From NCBI GenBank assembly GCA_964549635.1, contig CAZJVJ010000001.1, positions 62,001-126,000 of the forward strand: a stretch of 64,000 nt of DNA, read 5' to 3'. Position numbers and translations under genes: made by a program. Under the pieces are notes generated by a model. It was not told where the DNA came from and did not search any database. It was given only the letters and a program-made list of their open reading frames with translations. This document shows, piece after piece, positions 35,842 to 44,907 of this stretch; the first letter of the stretch is position 1, and each line of letters begins with the position of its first letter. This DNA comes from VGNY01 sp964549635. GTDB lineage: Bacteria; Chloroflexota; Dehalococcoidia; GIF9; UBA5629.

Positions 35842-37200
35842 CTAGAAGGTGCGTTTCCAGAACGTACCATTAGGCGTATCTTCAAGAACTATTCCTAATC
35901 TGGCTAGACGGCTCCGTATAGCGTCAGCCAGTTGCCACTGTTTAGCCTGACGTAACTCATCCCGAACTTGGACTAGAAGCTCGACAAAAGATTCAGCATC
36001 AAGCGGAGGCTTTGTCGGCTCCTCCAATGTAAAACCCAGCACTCCAAGCAGCTCAGCAAGCGTGCGTTGAGCTTCAGCCACATTGTAATTTGCTTCCCGT
36101 GCCCGGTTGATCTCCCTAGTCAAATCAAAAAGCACAGCTATTGCCTGTGCAGTGTTAAAGTCATCGTCCATACTTTCGATGAACCTGCGCCTAAAAAATT
36201 CAGCCTCAAGCACAGTCTGTCCAGTATTCCCGCCATTCTTGATAGCTTGCCGCAGCCTTGCCACGCCGGCTTCAGCCGCTCTTAGTGCCTCCTCACTGTA
36301 AGTCAACGGACTACGATAGTGAGAGCTAAGGATAAACAGGCGAATGGCATCAGGGCTATAGCGCTCCAGAGCCTGTTTAACCGTTATCAAGTTCCCCAGG
36401 GACTTGCTCATCTTATTTTCGCCCAGCTGCAACAGCCCATTATGCAACCAGTATCTGGCAAAGGGTACCACACCCGTGTAAGCTTCCGACTGAGTTATCT
36501 CGTTCTCATGATGTGGGAAAATGAGGTCTTGCCCCCCGCCGTGTATATCGAGGCTATCCCCAAGATACTTCAATGCCATGGCACTACACTCTATATGCCA
36601 GCCCGGCCTGCCCTGCCCCCACGGGCTCGACCAGTAAGGCTCCCCGGGCTTAGCAGCCTTCCATAAAGCAAAGTCCAACGGGTACTCCTTTTTACCCTCC
36701 TCAGCCGAACCCCGGGAAAGCATTTCAGCCAGGTTTTGATGCGACAGCTTACCGTAGCCATTAAAGTTTCTCACCCGGAAATAGACACTGCCATCGGACT
36801 CGTAGGCGTATCCTTTATCTACCAAGCCCTGTATTATCTCAACAATCTTCGGTATTTCTTCAGTTGCCCTGGGATAGACATCGGCTCGCTTTATGTTCAA
36901 AGCATCCATATCTTTAAAGTATTCTTGAATATATTTCTCAGCCAACTCTAATGCTGGTACGCCCAGTTGCTGTGCCCGATTTATTATTTTGTCATCTATA
37001 TCGGTAAAGTTCTGAACATATCTCACTTTGTAACCTTTAAACTCCAAATAACGCCTGATGACATCGAAAACGATGTAACTCATGGCATGTCCGATATGGC
37101 AATCATCGTAAACGGTGACCCCGCAGACATACATATTCACCGTATCACCTCTGGGACGAAAATCTTCTTTTCGCCCCGACAAAGTACTAAACACTTTCAT
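35842..37200 (-). CDS. cysS: Cysteinyl-tRNA synthetase
   Basis: A class I synthetase of 452 residues that charges tRNA-Cys. MYVCGVTVYDDCHIGHA gives the zinc cysteine and HIGH motif, GWHIECSAM and HHENEI contribute zinc ligands and substrate residues, and KMSKSLGN is the KMSKS loop. It is the last gene of a minus-strand operon radA-ispD-ispF-cysE-cysS and overlaps cysE by 14 bases. Pairing cysE and cysS links cysteine synthesis to its use. Confidence 0.96.
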   Translation of the reverse strand: MKVFSTLSGRKEDFRPRGDTVNMYVCGVTVYDDCHIGHAMSYIVFDVIRRYLEFKGYKVRYVQNFTDIDDKIINRAQQLGVPALELAEKYIQEYFKDMDALNIKRADVYPRATEEIPKIVEIIQGLVDKGYAYESDGSVYFRVRNFNGYGKLSHQNLAEMLSRGSAEEGKKEYPLDFALWKAAKPGEPYWSSPWGQGRPGWHIECSAMALKYLGDSLDIHGGGQDLIFPHHENEITQSEAYTGVVPFARYWLHNGLLQLGENKMSKSLGNLITVKQALERYSPDAIRLFILSSHYRSPLTYSEEALRAAEAGVARLRQAIKNGGNTGQTVLEAEFFRRRFIESMDDDFNTAQAIAVLFDLTREINRAREANYNVAEAQRTLAELLGVLGFTLEEPTKPPLDAESFVELLVQVRDELRQAKQWQLADAIRSRLARLGIVLEDTPNGTFWKRTF

Positions 37201-37873
37201 CTGTCTTCTCCAAAGATAGGCTATCAGTTATCCCGACTGTGGACTGGATAGCTTTCATAGCTTTCTCAAGTTCGGCAACCCTTCTTTCCAGGCCCTCGAG
37301 CTTCTCCCAGACCGGGTCGGGCAATTTCTCCACGGTATCGGTATCAGGATTCCGAATCTCAACTACCCTGCCTGGCACGCCCACCACTGTGGCATTGGCC
37401 GGCACTGAAGTTATTACCACAGAACCAGCACCGACTTTTACATTATCGCCGATGTTGATAGCACCGATAAGCTTGGCTCCAGCACCAACAACCACATTAT
37501 TGCCCAAAGTGGGGTGGCGCTTCTTTTTAAGCAAACTGGTGCCACCTAGAGTAACCCCCTGATATATGCAAACATTATCCTTTATCTCCGAGGTCTCGCC
37601 GATTACCACCCCCATGCCGTGGTCGATAAAAAAACCTTCCCCTATCTTAGCTCCCGGATGGATTTCAATACCAGTGAGAAAACGACTGACATGTGAAATC
37701 AGACGAGGGAAAAAGGGTATACGCCAGTTCCACAGGGTATGAGCCAGGCGATGAAACTGCCTAGCGTGAAAGCCAGGATAGGCGAAAATAACTTCCCAGA
37801 TGTTATTCGCCGCCGGGTCATGGTCAAAGACCGCCTCTATATCTCGCCTGATGCTTCTAATAAGCTTTATCAA
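37187..37873 (-). CDS. cysE: Serine O-acetyltransferase
   Basis: Makes O-acetylserine from serine and acetyl-CoA, the first step of cysteine synthesis. The 228 residues have the N-terminal helical part with DPAANNIWEV and FHARQFHRLAH, then left-handed beta-helix hexapeptides with HPGAKIG, IDHGMGVVIGE and GGTSLLKKKRHPT. The C-terminal tail is a coiled coil and not the usual Cys-synthase-binding isoleucine end. It overlaps ispF by four bases. Confidence 0.95.
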   Translation of the reverse strand: MIKLIRSIRRDIEAVFDHDPAANNIWEVIFAYPGFHARQFHRLAHTLWNWRIPFFPRLISHVSRFLTGIEIHPGAKIGEGFFIDHGMGVVIGETSEIKDNVCIYQGVTLGGTSLLKKKRHPTLGNNVVVGAGAKLIGAINIGDNVKVGAGSVVITSVPANATVVGVPGRVVEIRNPDTDTVEKLPDPVWEKLEGLERRVAELEKAMKAIQSTVGITDSLSLEKTDESV

Positions 37874-38367
37874 ATCTTCCTCTTGCTCGGAATTTTGACT
37901 TTTTCTACAGAAGCCACAGCATAAGCAGCCATACCTTGACCCCTACCAGCAAAACCCAAGCCATCTGTAGTGGTCGCTTTGACCATCACTTGCTCTGGGG
38001 TAATACCTAAAGTCCGACTTATGTGAGCACGCATATCTTCAATAAATGGTGACAACAAGGGCTGCTGTGCTACAATAACTGCATCTATATTACCAACCCT
38101 GAAACCTTCCTTTTTGATTAGCCTTTTGACTTCATCCAGTAAAATTAAGCTGGGAATATCCTTGTACTCTGGAGCTTCCGATGGGAATTGATTGCCAATA
38201 TCCCTCAATCCAGCAGCTCCAAGCAAAGCATCAATTATCGCGTGCGTCAACACATCAGCATCGCTATGGCCTGAAAGCCCCTTGTGAAATGGAATTTCAA
38301 CCCCGCCTAGAACTAGCTTGCGCCCCGTGACTAAAGGATGGACATCATAACCGATTCCAATTCGCAT
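37870..38367 (-). CDS. ispF: 2-C-methyl-D-erythritol 2,4-cyclodiphosphate synthase
   Basis: The fifth enzyme of the MEP isoprenoid pathway. The protein has 165 residues with the zinc site GIGYDVHP (Asp and His) and GLSGHSDADVLTHAIIDALLGA. The trimer-forming C-terminal stretch KATTTDGLGFAGRGQGMAAYA is also present. The start overlaps ispD by 23 bases. An intact ispD-ispF pair shows isoprenoids are made by the non-mevalonate route. Confidence 0.96.
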   Translation of the reverse strand: MRIGIGYDVHPLVTGRKLVLGGVEIPFHKGLSGHSDADVLTHAIIDALLGAAGLRDIGNQFPSEAPEYKDIPSLILLDEVKRLIKKEGFRVGNIDAVIVAQQPLLSPFIEDMRAHISRTLGITPEQVMVKATTTDGLGFAGRGQGMAAYAVASVEKVKIPSKRKI

Positions 38368-39061
38368 TAGTCTGTCTGTTCCTCGCTATGATTTCAGCTA
38401 GAGCCAGGTCTTCAGGTGTAGTTATTTTGATATTCTCGTAAGAGCCCATATAAACCTTGACCTGGTATCCCATCTTCTCGACCATACTGGCGTCATCAGT
38501 GACATCCTCACTTATCTCCATATGGGCCTTATTTATTATATCAGAGCGAAAAACCTGCGGCGTCTGCACCAGCCACAACCCTTCGCGATTAAATGTTTTC
38601 TTAACAATCAATTTAGCATCGCTTAGCTTAATAGTGTCTTTGACCGGAACGGCGGCTATTGCTGCGCCAGTCTCTTGAGCTGCTTTTAACCCATTTATGA
38701 TCAACTCCAGCGTCAAAAAAGGACGGGCTCCGTCATGGATAATTATCCAATCACAGCCTCTCAGTTTATTAAGTCCCTCTCGTACAGAGTCTTGTCGCCT
38801 GCTACCTCCGAGGCATATCTCTCTAACCTTAAACCATCCTCTTTCAATGACCAATTTCCGTCCCGAATCTATATTATTTCCGCTAAGGACAATTACTATC
38901 TGGTCGACCACATTACAGCTCTGACAAAGATCCACTGACCAGGCGAGGAGAGGTTTACCACCGAAAGGTAAGAAAATTTTGTCTTTCCCCAGTCGCTGGC
39001 TAAGGCCAGCCGCTACAATTACCACACCCACCCTGGAAGGAATATCATTCATAACAGTCAT
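38345..39061 (-). CDS. ispD: 2-C-methyl-D-erythritol 4-phosphate cytidylyltransferase
   Basis: Joins CTP and methylerythritol phosphate in the MEP pathway. The 238-residue nucleotidyltransferase has VVIVAAGLSQRLGKDKIFLP (nucleotide-binding loop), VIHDGARPF-type sequence IIHDGARPFL, and VTDDASMVE. Start is the ATG at 39061 or the in-frame ATG at 39052. It lies five bases after radA. Confidence 0.95.
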   Translation of the reverse strand: MTVMNDIPSRVGVVIVAAGLSQRLGKDKIFLPFGGKPLLAWSVDLCQSCNVVDQIVIVLSGNNIDSGRKLVIERGWFKVREICLGGSRRQDSVREGLNKLRGCDWIIIHDGARPFLTLELIINGLKAAQETGAAIAAVPVKDTIKLSDAKLIVKKTFNREGLWLVQTPQVFRSDIINKAHMEISEDVTDDASMVEKMGYQVKVYMGSYENIKITTPEDLALAEIIARNRQTNANWNRL

Positions 39062-39066
39062 TTTGC

Positions 39067-40443
39067 TTATTTCCTTGGCTGTCTTACAAGACCCGCGCGA
39101 AGGGCCTCAGCCAGCGTGCTCGCCGTCACCAGCTCAATATCTTTCAGGTTGGTGGCAAATTTGGATGAAGCCTCAGGGATCAGGCAGCGCTTAAAACCCA
39201 ACCTGGCTGCTTCCGCAATCCGCCTTTCCAATTGTGGCACAGCCCTAAGTTCACCACTCAGCCCAACTTCACCAAGCACCGCAGTTCCGGGGACGACATG
39301 AGCATCACGGTGACTGGAAGCTATAGCCAGAGCGATACCCAAATCAGCAGCCGGCTCACTTATGCGCAAACCACCTATAACATTGGTTATGATATCCTGA
39401 TTGGAAACATTCACACCAGCACGCCTGATAAGCACAGAAGCTATTAAAAGCAGCCGATTAAATTCAATACCATTAGCAATCCGTCGCGGAGGGCCAAAAC
39501 TCGCCGGGCTGGTCAAAGCCTGAATTTCTACCAGCAGCGGGCGGCTACCTTCAAAAGTTGGCACCACGACTGAACCCACTGCCCCATCACAGTGGGATGC
39601 CAGAAATGCCTCAGAAGGGTTAGCCACCTCTATTAGACCTTCGCCGCTCATTTGGAAAACGCCGACCTCATTAGTAGAACCAAAACGATTCTTATTACTA
39701 CGCAATATGCGATAGCTGCTAAAAGCCTCGCCTTCAAGATAAAGAACCACATCAACGATGTGCTCAAGCACTCTGGGGCCTGCAATAGCACCATCTTTGG
39801 TCACATGCCCGGTAATAAGAATGGGGACTCCAGCTCGTTTTGCCCACCGCATTAGCCGTAACGTGCATTCCCGTATCTGGGCAACACTCCCTGGCGCCCC
39901 AGCTATTTCCTCAAGATAAACAGTTTGAATCGAATCAATGACCACCAGATTTGGGGCCAATTCATCTATTCGCCCAAGGATGACCTCGACATTGGTCTCA
40001 GAAAGAACATAAAGTCTATCACCACCAACTCTCAGGCGCCCCGACCTCAACTTAATTTGCTGTAACGACTCTTCACCAGAAACATACACTACCTTGCCCC
40101 CCATTTCGGCCACTGTCGCCGAGGCCTGAAGCAACAAGGTGGATTTTCCGATGCCAGGGTCACCACCAACAAGCACTAAAGAACCTAACACCAGACCACC
40201 ACCCAGAACTCGATTAAGTTCACCCAGGGGAAAAACCAAACGGGGAGATGCTTCAGCAGTCAATCGGCAAAGTTCCTGAGGTCTATTCTCTTCAGAATAT
40301 AACCAGGCGGCTTTATATCCAGTAGTGGTAACGGCAGTTTCCAAGAAGCTATTCCATTCCTGACAACTGGGACAGCGTCCCAGCCATTTTGGACTTTCCT
40401 TGCCACACTGCTGGCAGACAAAAACATTCTTGTGCTTGCTCAA
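39067..40443 (-). CDS. radA: DNA repair protein RadA
   Basis: A 458-residue RecA-like ATPase that drives branch migration in recombination. An N-terminal C4 zinc finger (CQQCG and CPSCQ), Walker A GGDPGIGKST, the RadA-specific KNRFGSTNEVGVF and a C-terminal Lon-like domain with a degenerate protease site are present. It leads the radA-ispD-ispF-cysE-cysS unit and is 285 bases downstream of clpC, past its terminator. Confidence 0.96.
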   Translation of the reverse strand: MSKHKNVFVCQQCGKESPKWLGRCPSCQEWNSFLETAVTTTGYKAAWLYSEENRPQELCRLTAEASPRLVFPLGELNRVLGGGLVLGSLVLVGGDPGIGKSTLLLQASATVAEMGGKVVYVSGEESLQQIKLRSGRLRVGGDRLYVLSETNVEVILGRIDELAPNLVVIDSIQTVYLEEIAGAPGSVAQIRECTLRLMRWAKRAGVPILITGHVTKDGAIAGPRVLEHIVDVVLYLEGEAFSSYRILRSNKNRFGSTNEVGVFQMSGEGLIEVANPSEAFLASHCDGAVGSVVVPTFEGSRPLLVEIQALTSPASFGPPRRIANGIEFNRLLLIASVLIRRAGVNVSNQDIITNVIGGLRISEPAADLGIALAIASSHRDAHVVPGTAVLGEVGLSGELRAVPQLERRIAEAARLGFKRCLIPEASSKFATNLKDIELVTASTLAEALRAGLVRQPRK

Positions 40444-40640
40444 ATCAACCCACCCCTATAACCAAAACCAGAAAAATCTCAACTGTTTTTCTATTTTCCC
40501 CTTCTAGGGTCTTAGCCAGAAACTCAAAATGTCTTGCGAAGTTATCTAGAACGCAGGATTTCCCGTTACATAAGAATGGTGGGTTACTATTAAACGAAAA
40601 CTCCGAAGACTCCCTTTAACGCAGAATAAAAATACCAAAA

Positions 40641-40677
40641 AGGGCGGGGGCTAATCACTCATGCTCAATCCCGCCCT
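40641..40677 (-). terminator. Rho-independent terminator of clpC
   Basis: Arms AGGGCGGG (40641-40648) and CCCGCCCT (40670-40677) form an 8-bp GC-rich stem with a 21-base loop. On the minus strand it is followed by TTTTTGGTATTTTT. Confidence 0.85.
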
Positions 40678-40728
40678 ATTGGAATCAACCTACTTCAAAT
40701 TTGAACTTACGAGGCCCCCACCTGGCTC

Positions 40729-43200
40729 TTATGCTTTAACCTCTCCGGGTAACGCTCCCGCAGTAGCCCTGACCACTATCTTTTCACCATCATAGTCAAC
40801 CAGCAAGGTATCGCCAGAACCAAAGTCGCCGCGGATCAGAGCTTCAGAGAGCTTATCTTCAACCTCAGTTTGAATTACACGGCGCAGAGGTCGTGCCCCA
40901 AAATTGGGGTCATAGCCTTTCTCACCCAGAAAATCTTTAGCCGCATCGGTCACTTCTAATTTAATATTTCTATCCGATAGAGACTTAGCCACCTCATTGA
41001 GCATCAGATCAACAATCTGACGGATTTGCTCTTTACTTAACGGGTGGAAGACCACAACACCATCAATACGGTTTAGAAACTCAGGAAGAAAGGTGTTCTT
41101 AAGTTCCGCAAGCACCTTCTCCTTCATCCTTTCGTATTCGCTCTGCCTATACCTTTCCTCATCCGTGCGTGCAGCAAAGCCAATACCCATAGCACCCCTT
41201 ATATGTTTAGCACCAACATTGCTGGTCATAACTATAATGCTGTTTCTGAAATCGACACGGCGCCCTTTAGCATCAGTAAGATGACCATCATCGAAAATTT
41301 GAAGCAATATATTAAAAACATCCGGATGTGCTTTTTCAATTTCATCAAGCAATATGACACAGTATGGTTTGCGCCTTACTGCTTCAGTCAACTGGCCACC
41401 CTCATCATAGCCTACATACCCGGGAGGAGCGCCTACCAATCGGGCCACAGTATGTCGTTCCATGAACTCCGACATATCCAGTCTTATCATGGCATCTTCA
41501 CTGCCAAACATAAACTCAGCTAGTGCTCTGACCAGCTCAGTCTTACCCACACCTGTGGGACCGAGGAAAATGAAGTTTCCGATAGGACGGCGGGCCCCTT
41601 TCAGTCCAGCCCGTGCCCTTCTAACCGCCTTAGACACAATACTAATAGCTTCATCCTGACCGACAATTCGACGATGTAAAACCTCTTCCATATGTAGCAG
41701 GCGAGTTGTCTCATCCACAGTCAGGCGGGCTACAGGGACACCAGTCCACATGCTGACAACCTCGGCGATATCTTCCTCGTTCACTTGCGGCTTGGCCTGT
41801 TGCTGCTCTTCCTGCCACTGTTGTTCCATATTGCTGATTTTAGCCGACAATTGAATCTCCCTATCGCGCAACTCAGCAGCACGCTCATACTCTTTTGAAG
41901 AAATTGCTGCCTCCTTGTCCCTACGCACCGCCTCTAGAGCCTTCTTTGCTTCAGTCAAGCCTATAGGTGGCGCACCGCTCTTGATACGCACCCGTGATGC
42001 AGCTTCGTCCATTAAATCTATAGCCTTATCCGGCAGGAAACGGTCTGGTATATATTTAGCGGCCAGAGAGGCACAAGCCTGCAAGGCTTCATCACTTATG
42101 GTCAACCTGTGATGCTCCTCGTAACGCTCTTTTATACCCCTCAGAATCTCGACAGTCTCTTCTATTGTTGGTTCAGCCACCATGACCGGTTGAAAACGCC
42201 GCTCAAGCGCAGCATCTTTCTCGACGTACTTACGGTAATCGTCTAGGGTTGTAGCACCAATACATTGCAGCTCGCCTCTGGATAGTGACGGTTTCAGTAT
42301 ATTCGAGGCATCCACAGCACCTTCAGCAGCGCCAGCACCCACGATAGTATGCAACTCATCCACGAAAATTATACAATTCCCGCTGCTTTTTATTTCTTCA
42401 ATAACCTTCTTCAACCTTTCTTCAAACTCACCTCGGTATTTCGTGCCCGCTACCAGTGAGCCTATATCAAGCGTCACCAGCCGTTTACCCTGCAACGTCT
42501 CAGGTACGTCGCCCGAAACTATTCGATGCGCCAGTCCCTCAACAATTGCTGTCTTACCTACACCAGGTTCACCTATAAGAGCTGGGTTATTCTTCCGGCG
42601 ACGACTGAGAATCTGGATAACCCGTTCGATCTCTTTATTGCGATTAATAATAGGATCAAGCTTTCCAGCCTTGGCCGCTGCTGTTAAATCAATCCCCAGC
42701 TGGTCCAACAAAGGAGTCCGAGTAGTGCCCCTAGCCACTGCTCGTGGCTGTGCCGCGCTTTGGCCTAAGATACTCTGAATCTCAGCCTGAACTTTCTCGA
42801 ACGTAACACCAAAGCTCTCTAGGACTCCAACAGCTGCCCCCTCGCGCTCTCTAAGTAAGCCTAGCAGAAGATGTTCAGTGCCTATATAACTGTGGTTCAG
42901 TCTTCGAGCCTCATCTACCGCCAGCTCAATAACCCTTTTTGCCCTAGGGGTCAGCCCAACCTCACCTATTGCCGACCGCTCGCCACGTCCCACAACAAAC
43001 TCTATAGCGGCACGAAGCTTGCTAGGAAGAACACCCATGTTGGCTAAGACCCTGCTCGCTACACTATCTTCCTCAGAGACTAGACCCAGAAGTATGTGCT
43101 CGGTGTCGATGTAATTATGACCGAAACGCTGGGCCTCTTCCTGGGCTCGTGTCAAAGCTCGGCGGGCTCTCTCTGAAAATTTTTCAAATCTGCTAGCCAA
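40729..43200 (-). CDS. clpC: ATP-dependent protease ATPase subunit ClpC
   Basis: A Hsp100 unfoldase of 823 residues. Two Clp-N repeats lie at about 1-145, AAA domain 1 has Walker A GEPGVGKTA, a UVR-like middle coiled coil follows (AELRDREIQLSAKISNME), and AAA domain 2 has GPTGVGKTE. An IGF-type tripeptide (AMGIGFAA) in domain 2 fits docking to ClpP. The start is TTG, set by AGGAG six bases upstream. No ctsR, mcsA or mcsB gene precedes it, unlike in Firmicutes. Confidence 0.96.
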   Translation of the reverse strand: MASRFEKFSERARRALTRAQEEAQRFGHNYIDTEHILLGLVSEEDSVASRVLANMGVLPSKLRAAIEFVVGRGERSAIGEVGLTPRAKRVIELAVDEARRLNHSYIGTEHLLLGLLREREGAAVGVLESFGVTFEKVQAEIQSILGQSAAQPRAVARGTTRTPLLDQLGIDLTAAAKAGKLDPIINRNKEIERVIQILSRRRKNNPALIGEPGVGKTAIVEGLAHRIVSGDVPETLQGKRLVTLDIGSLVAGTKYRGEFEERLKKVIEEIKSSGNCIIFVDELHTIVGAGAAEGAVDASNILKPSLSRGELQCIGATTLDDYRKYVEKDAALERRFQPVMVAEPTIEETVEILRGIKERYEEHHRLTISDEALQACASLAAKYIPDRFLPDKAIDLMDEAASRVRIKSGAPPIGLTEAKKALEAVRRDKEAAISSKEYERAAELRDREIQLSAKISNMEQQWQEEQQQAKPQVNEEDIAEVVSMWTGVPVARLTVDETTRLLHMEEVLHRRIVGQDEAISIVSKAVRRARAGLKGARRPIGNFIFLGPTGVGKTELVRALAEFMFGSEDAMIRLDMSEFMERHTVARLVGAPPGYVGYDEGGQLTEAVRRKPYCVILLDEIEKAHPDVFNILLQIFDDGHLTDAKGRRVDFRNSIIVMTSNVGAKHIRGAMGIGFAARTDEERYRQSEYERMKEKVLAELKNTFLPEFLNRIDGVVVFHPLSKEQIRQIVDLMLNEVAKSLSDRNIKLEVTDAAKDFLGEKGYDPNFGARPLRRVIQTEVEDKLSEALIRGDFGSGDTLLVDYDGEKIVVRATAGALPGEVKA

Positions 43201-43253
43201 TGTCGCTCCTCTAAATCACATTTATCTCCCTGAACAACACCACTCCTACTTAG

Positions 43254-43282
43254 ATTATAGGGCGTTTGGTTATACGTGTCAA
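43254..43282 (-). promoter_or_regulatory. Perfect-consensus clpC promoter
   Basis: On the minus strand TTGACA (43277-43282), 17 bases, TATAAT (43254-43259). Both hexamers and the spacing equal the sigma70 consensus. No CIRCE or CtsR heptad repeat was found beside it. Confidence 0.85.
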
Positions 43283-43362
43283 AAAGCGGTGTAATCGCCC
43301 ATGAGTCTGCGGCATCGCATAAAACTAAGGGCAGAAAGTAGGCTATTAAGCAATAAAAAAAC

Positions 43363-43480
43363 CTCTGGCAGTGGCATATTTTCCCAAGGAGTTGCCCCCT
43401 CAGTATCGTCTGCGCTGAGGTGTTTCACTTCCGTGTTCGGGATGGGAACGGGTGGTTCCACCTCGCTCTAACCACCAGAG
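43363..43480 (-). rRNA. rrf: 5S ribosomal RNA
   Basis: On the minus strand the 118 nt include the universal 5S blocks CCCGTTCCCATCCCGAACACGG-type loop (read at 43427-43455), GAAGTGAAAC and the closing helix. Helix I pairs 43471-43480 with 43363-43372 over ten bases with two wobble pairs. A T7 run follows directly and would end transcription. No 23S or 16S gene lies next to it. Confidence 0.95.
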
Positions 43481-43495
43481 GGCTGGCTTTACTAA

Positions 43496-43524
43496 ATAGT
43501 AACAATTAGAAGATTTTTTGTCAA
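43496..43524 (-). promoter_or_regulatory. 5S rRNA promoter
   Basis: On the minus strand TTGACA (43519-43524), 17 bases, TACTAT (43496-43501), placing the start about nine bases before the mature 5S end. Confidence 0.8.
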
Positions 43525-43536
43525 CTAAAGCCCGAC

Positions 43537-43565
43537 TTGACGATGGTATCTGCCAATGCTATTCT
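43537..43565 (+). promoter_or_regulatory. padR promoter, divergent from the 5S promoter
   Basis: TTGACG (43537-43542), 17 bases, TATTCT (43560-43565). It lies 34 bases before the padR ATG and only 12 bases from the 5S -35 box. Confidence 0.65.
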
Positions 43566-43598
43566 TAATACACTGGAACCTGTTCAAGAGGTGGAGAT

Positions 43599-43934
43599 AT
43601 GAACTACGAACGTGAATTACTTAAAGGCAGCACTGATTCTTTGCTATTAAGCCTCATTAATCAGCAGCCAATGTATGGTTATCAAATCATAAAAGAACTG
43701 GAAAGAAGAAGTAACGGTTACTTTCGGTTTAAGGAGGGTACCCTATATCCAGCACTTCACCGGCTGGAAAAAGCTGGATTTATCCAAGGTAAATGGCAAA
43801 AACTGCCAACCGGTCAAGAAAGGCGATATTACTACATAACACCAAAAGGTAAAAAGGTGTTGGCAGAACGACTGGCAGCATGGCGAGATTTCTCCGCAGC
43901 CGTGACATCGATTATGCAACCTGTAGCCATCTAA
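43599..43934 (+). CDS. PadR-family transcriptional regulator
   Basis: A 111-residue winged-helix repressor. The PadR N-terminal domain shows LLKGSTDSLLLSLINQQPMYGYQI, the wing EGTLYPALHRLEKAGFI and YYYITPKGKKVL. It lacks the longer C-terminal dimer domain of PadR itself, so it is of the short PadR-s2 type. A GGTGGAG site stands before the ATG. The downstream membrane gene starts four bases later and is its probable partner. Confidence 0.92.
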   Translation: MNYERELLKGSTDSLLLSLINQQPMYGYQIIKELERRSNGYFRFKEGTLYPALHRLEKAGFIQGKWQKLPTGQERRYYYITPKGKKVLAERLAAWRDFSAAVTSIMQPVAI

Positions 43935-43938
43935 AACC

Positions 43939-44838
43939 ATGACGACTAAGTTGAAATATCTGGATAACCTCAAGTACCACCTTAGAATCGACCCTGCGAT
44001 CGAAAGCGATGTGGTGCGGGAACTTAACACCCATATTGAAGATAAGAGCCACGAATTAGCGGAGTCTGGACTTCCTGAAGAGGAGGCAAGGGCAAAGGCA
44101 ATACAATTTTTAGGTTCCCCAAAACTTCTGGCCCAGCAAATGTACGAGGTATATAGTCAAGGCAGCTGGCGTCAAGCTATCTTCGCCGCCTTGCCCCATC
44201 TCCTGGTAGCTGTCCTCTTTGCCCTGCGTTGCTGGCAAAGTACTGTCTGGCTGATAGGTCTGGTAGGAGCAGTTATCTGCTTCGTCATCTATGGTTGGTA
44301 TCACGGCAAGCCAATCTGGCTCTTTCCTTGGCTCGGCTATTGCCTGCTCCCTGTCATAGCTTTCGGCATACTGCTAATATATCTACCTGGCGCTTGGGCC
44401 TGGCTTGCATCTGCGGCTTATTTTCCGCTGATTATGCTAATCATTTACTCAGTGACCAAACAGATCATCAGGAGGGACTGGCTATTTGCCTCACTGATGT
44501 TGCTACCTATCCCGATAGTATTGGGGTGGATACTTGCTTTGGGTGTGGGCAGTAAATTTATGGCGATTGAACAAATTCATGAGGTTGCCCCTTCAATTTC
44601 ATTAAGCTTCGTAGTACTTGCCATAACTGCTGCAGTGTTCATTCGCCTCAGACAACGTTGGGCTAAGGCTGGAGTTTTATTCGTTATAGAAATAGTTGTT
44701 TTGGGGATAGTGGCAGTAGGTGCCAGCAATACTATTAGCTTTGGTGGCTGGTTGATATTCGCTCTACTGGCTTCTTTCCTTCTTCTTGTCCCGGCATTAC
44801 TCGATGCCAAAGAAAGACAACCTAGAGAAAATCGATAG
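43939..44838 (+). CDS. Membrane protein with N-terminal HAAS-type domain, PadR partner
   Basis: A 299-residue protein whose first 70 residues form a cytoplasmic helical domain of the HAAS/DUF1700 type (ELNTHIEDKSHELAESGLPE, KAIQFLGSPKLLAQQM). After it come about eight membrane helices (75-290). HAAS proteins are nearly always encoded after PadR regulators and are thought to sense envelope conditions. The ligand is unknown. Confidence 0.8.
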   Translation: MTTKLKYLDNLKYHLRIDPAIESDVVRELNTHIEDKSHELAESGLPEEEARAKAIQFLGSPKLLAQQMYEVYSQGSWRQAIFAALPHLLVAVLFALRCWQSTVWLIGLVGAVICFVIYGWYHGKPIWLFPWLGYCLLPVIAFGILLIYLPGAWAWLASAAYFPLIMLIIYSVTKQIIRRDWLFASLMLLPIPIVLGWILALGVGSKFMAIEQIHEVAPSISLSFVVLAITAAVFIRLRQRWAKAGVLFVIEIVVLGIVAVGASNTISFGGWLIFALLASFLLLVPALLDAKERQPRENR

Positions 44839-44907
44839 GAATCACACAAAAGACCACCACAGCCACACGCCAATAAACCCAACAAGAAAACAGACAGCGG
44901 AATGAGG

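Noticed and set aside
43279..43461. 60-codon minus-strand frame through the 5S gene
   Set aside because: It lies within the 5S rRNA and its downstream spacer and has no protein-like features.
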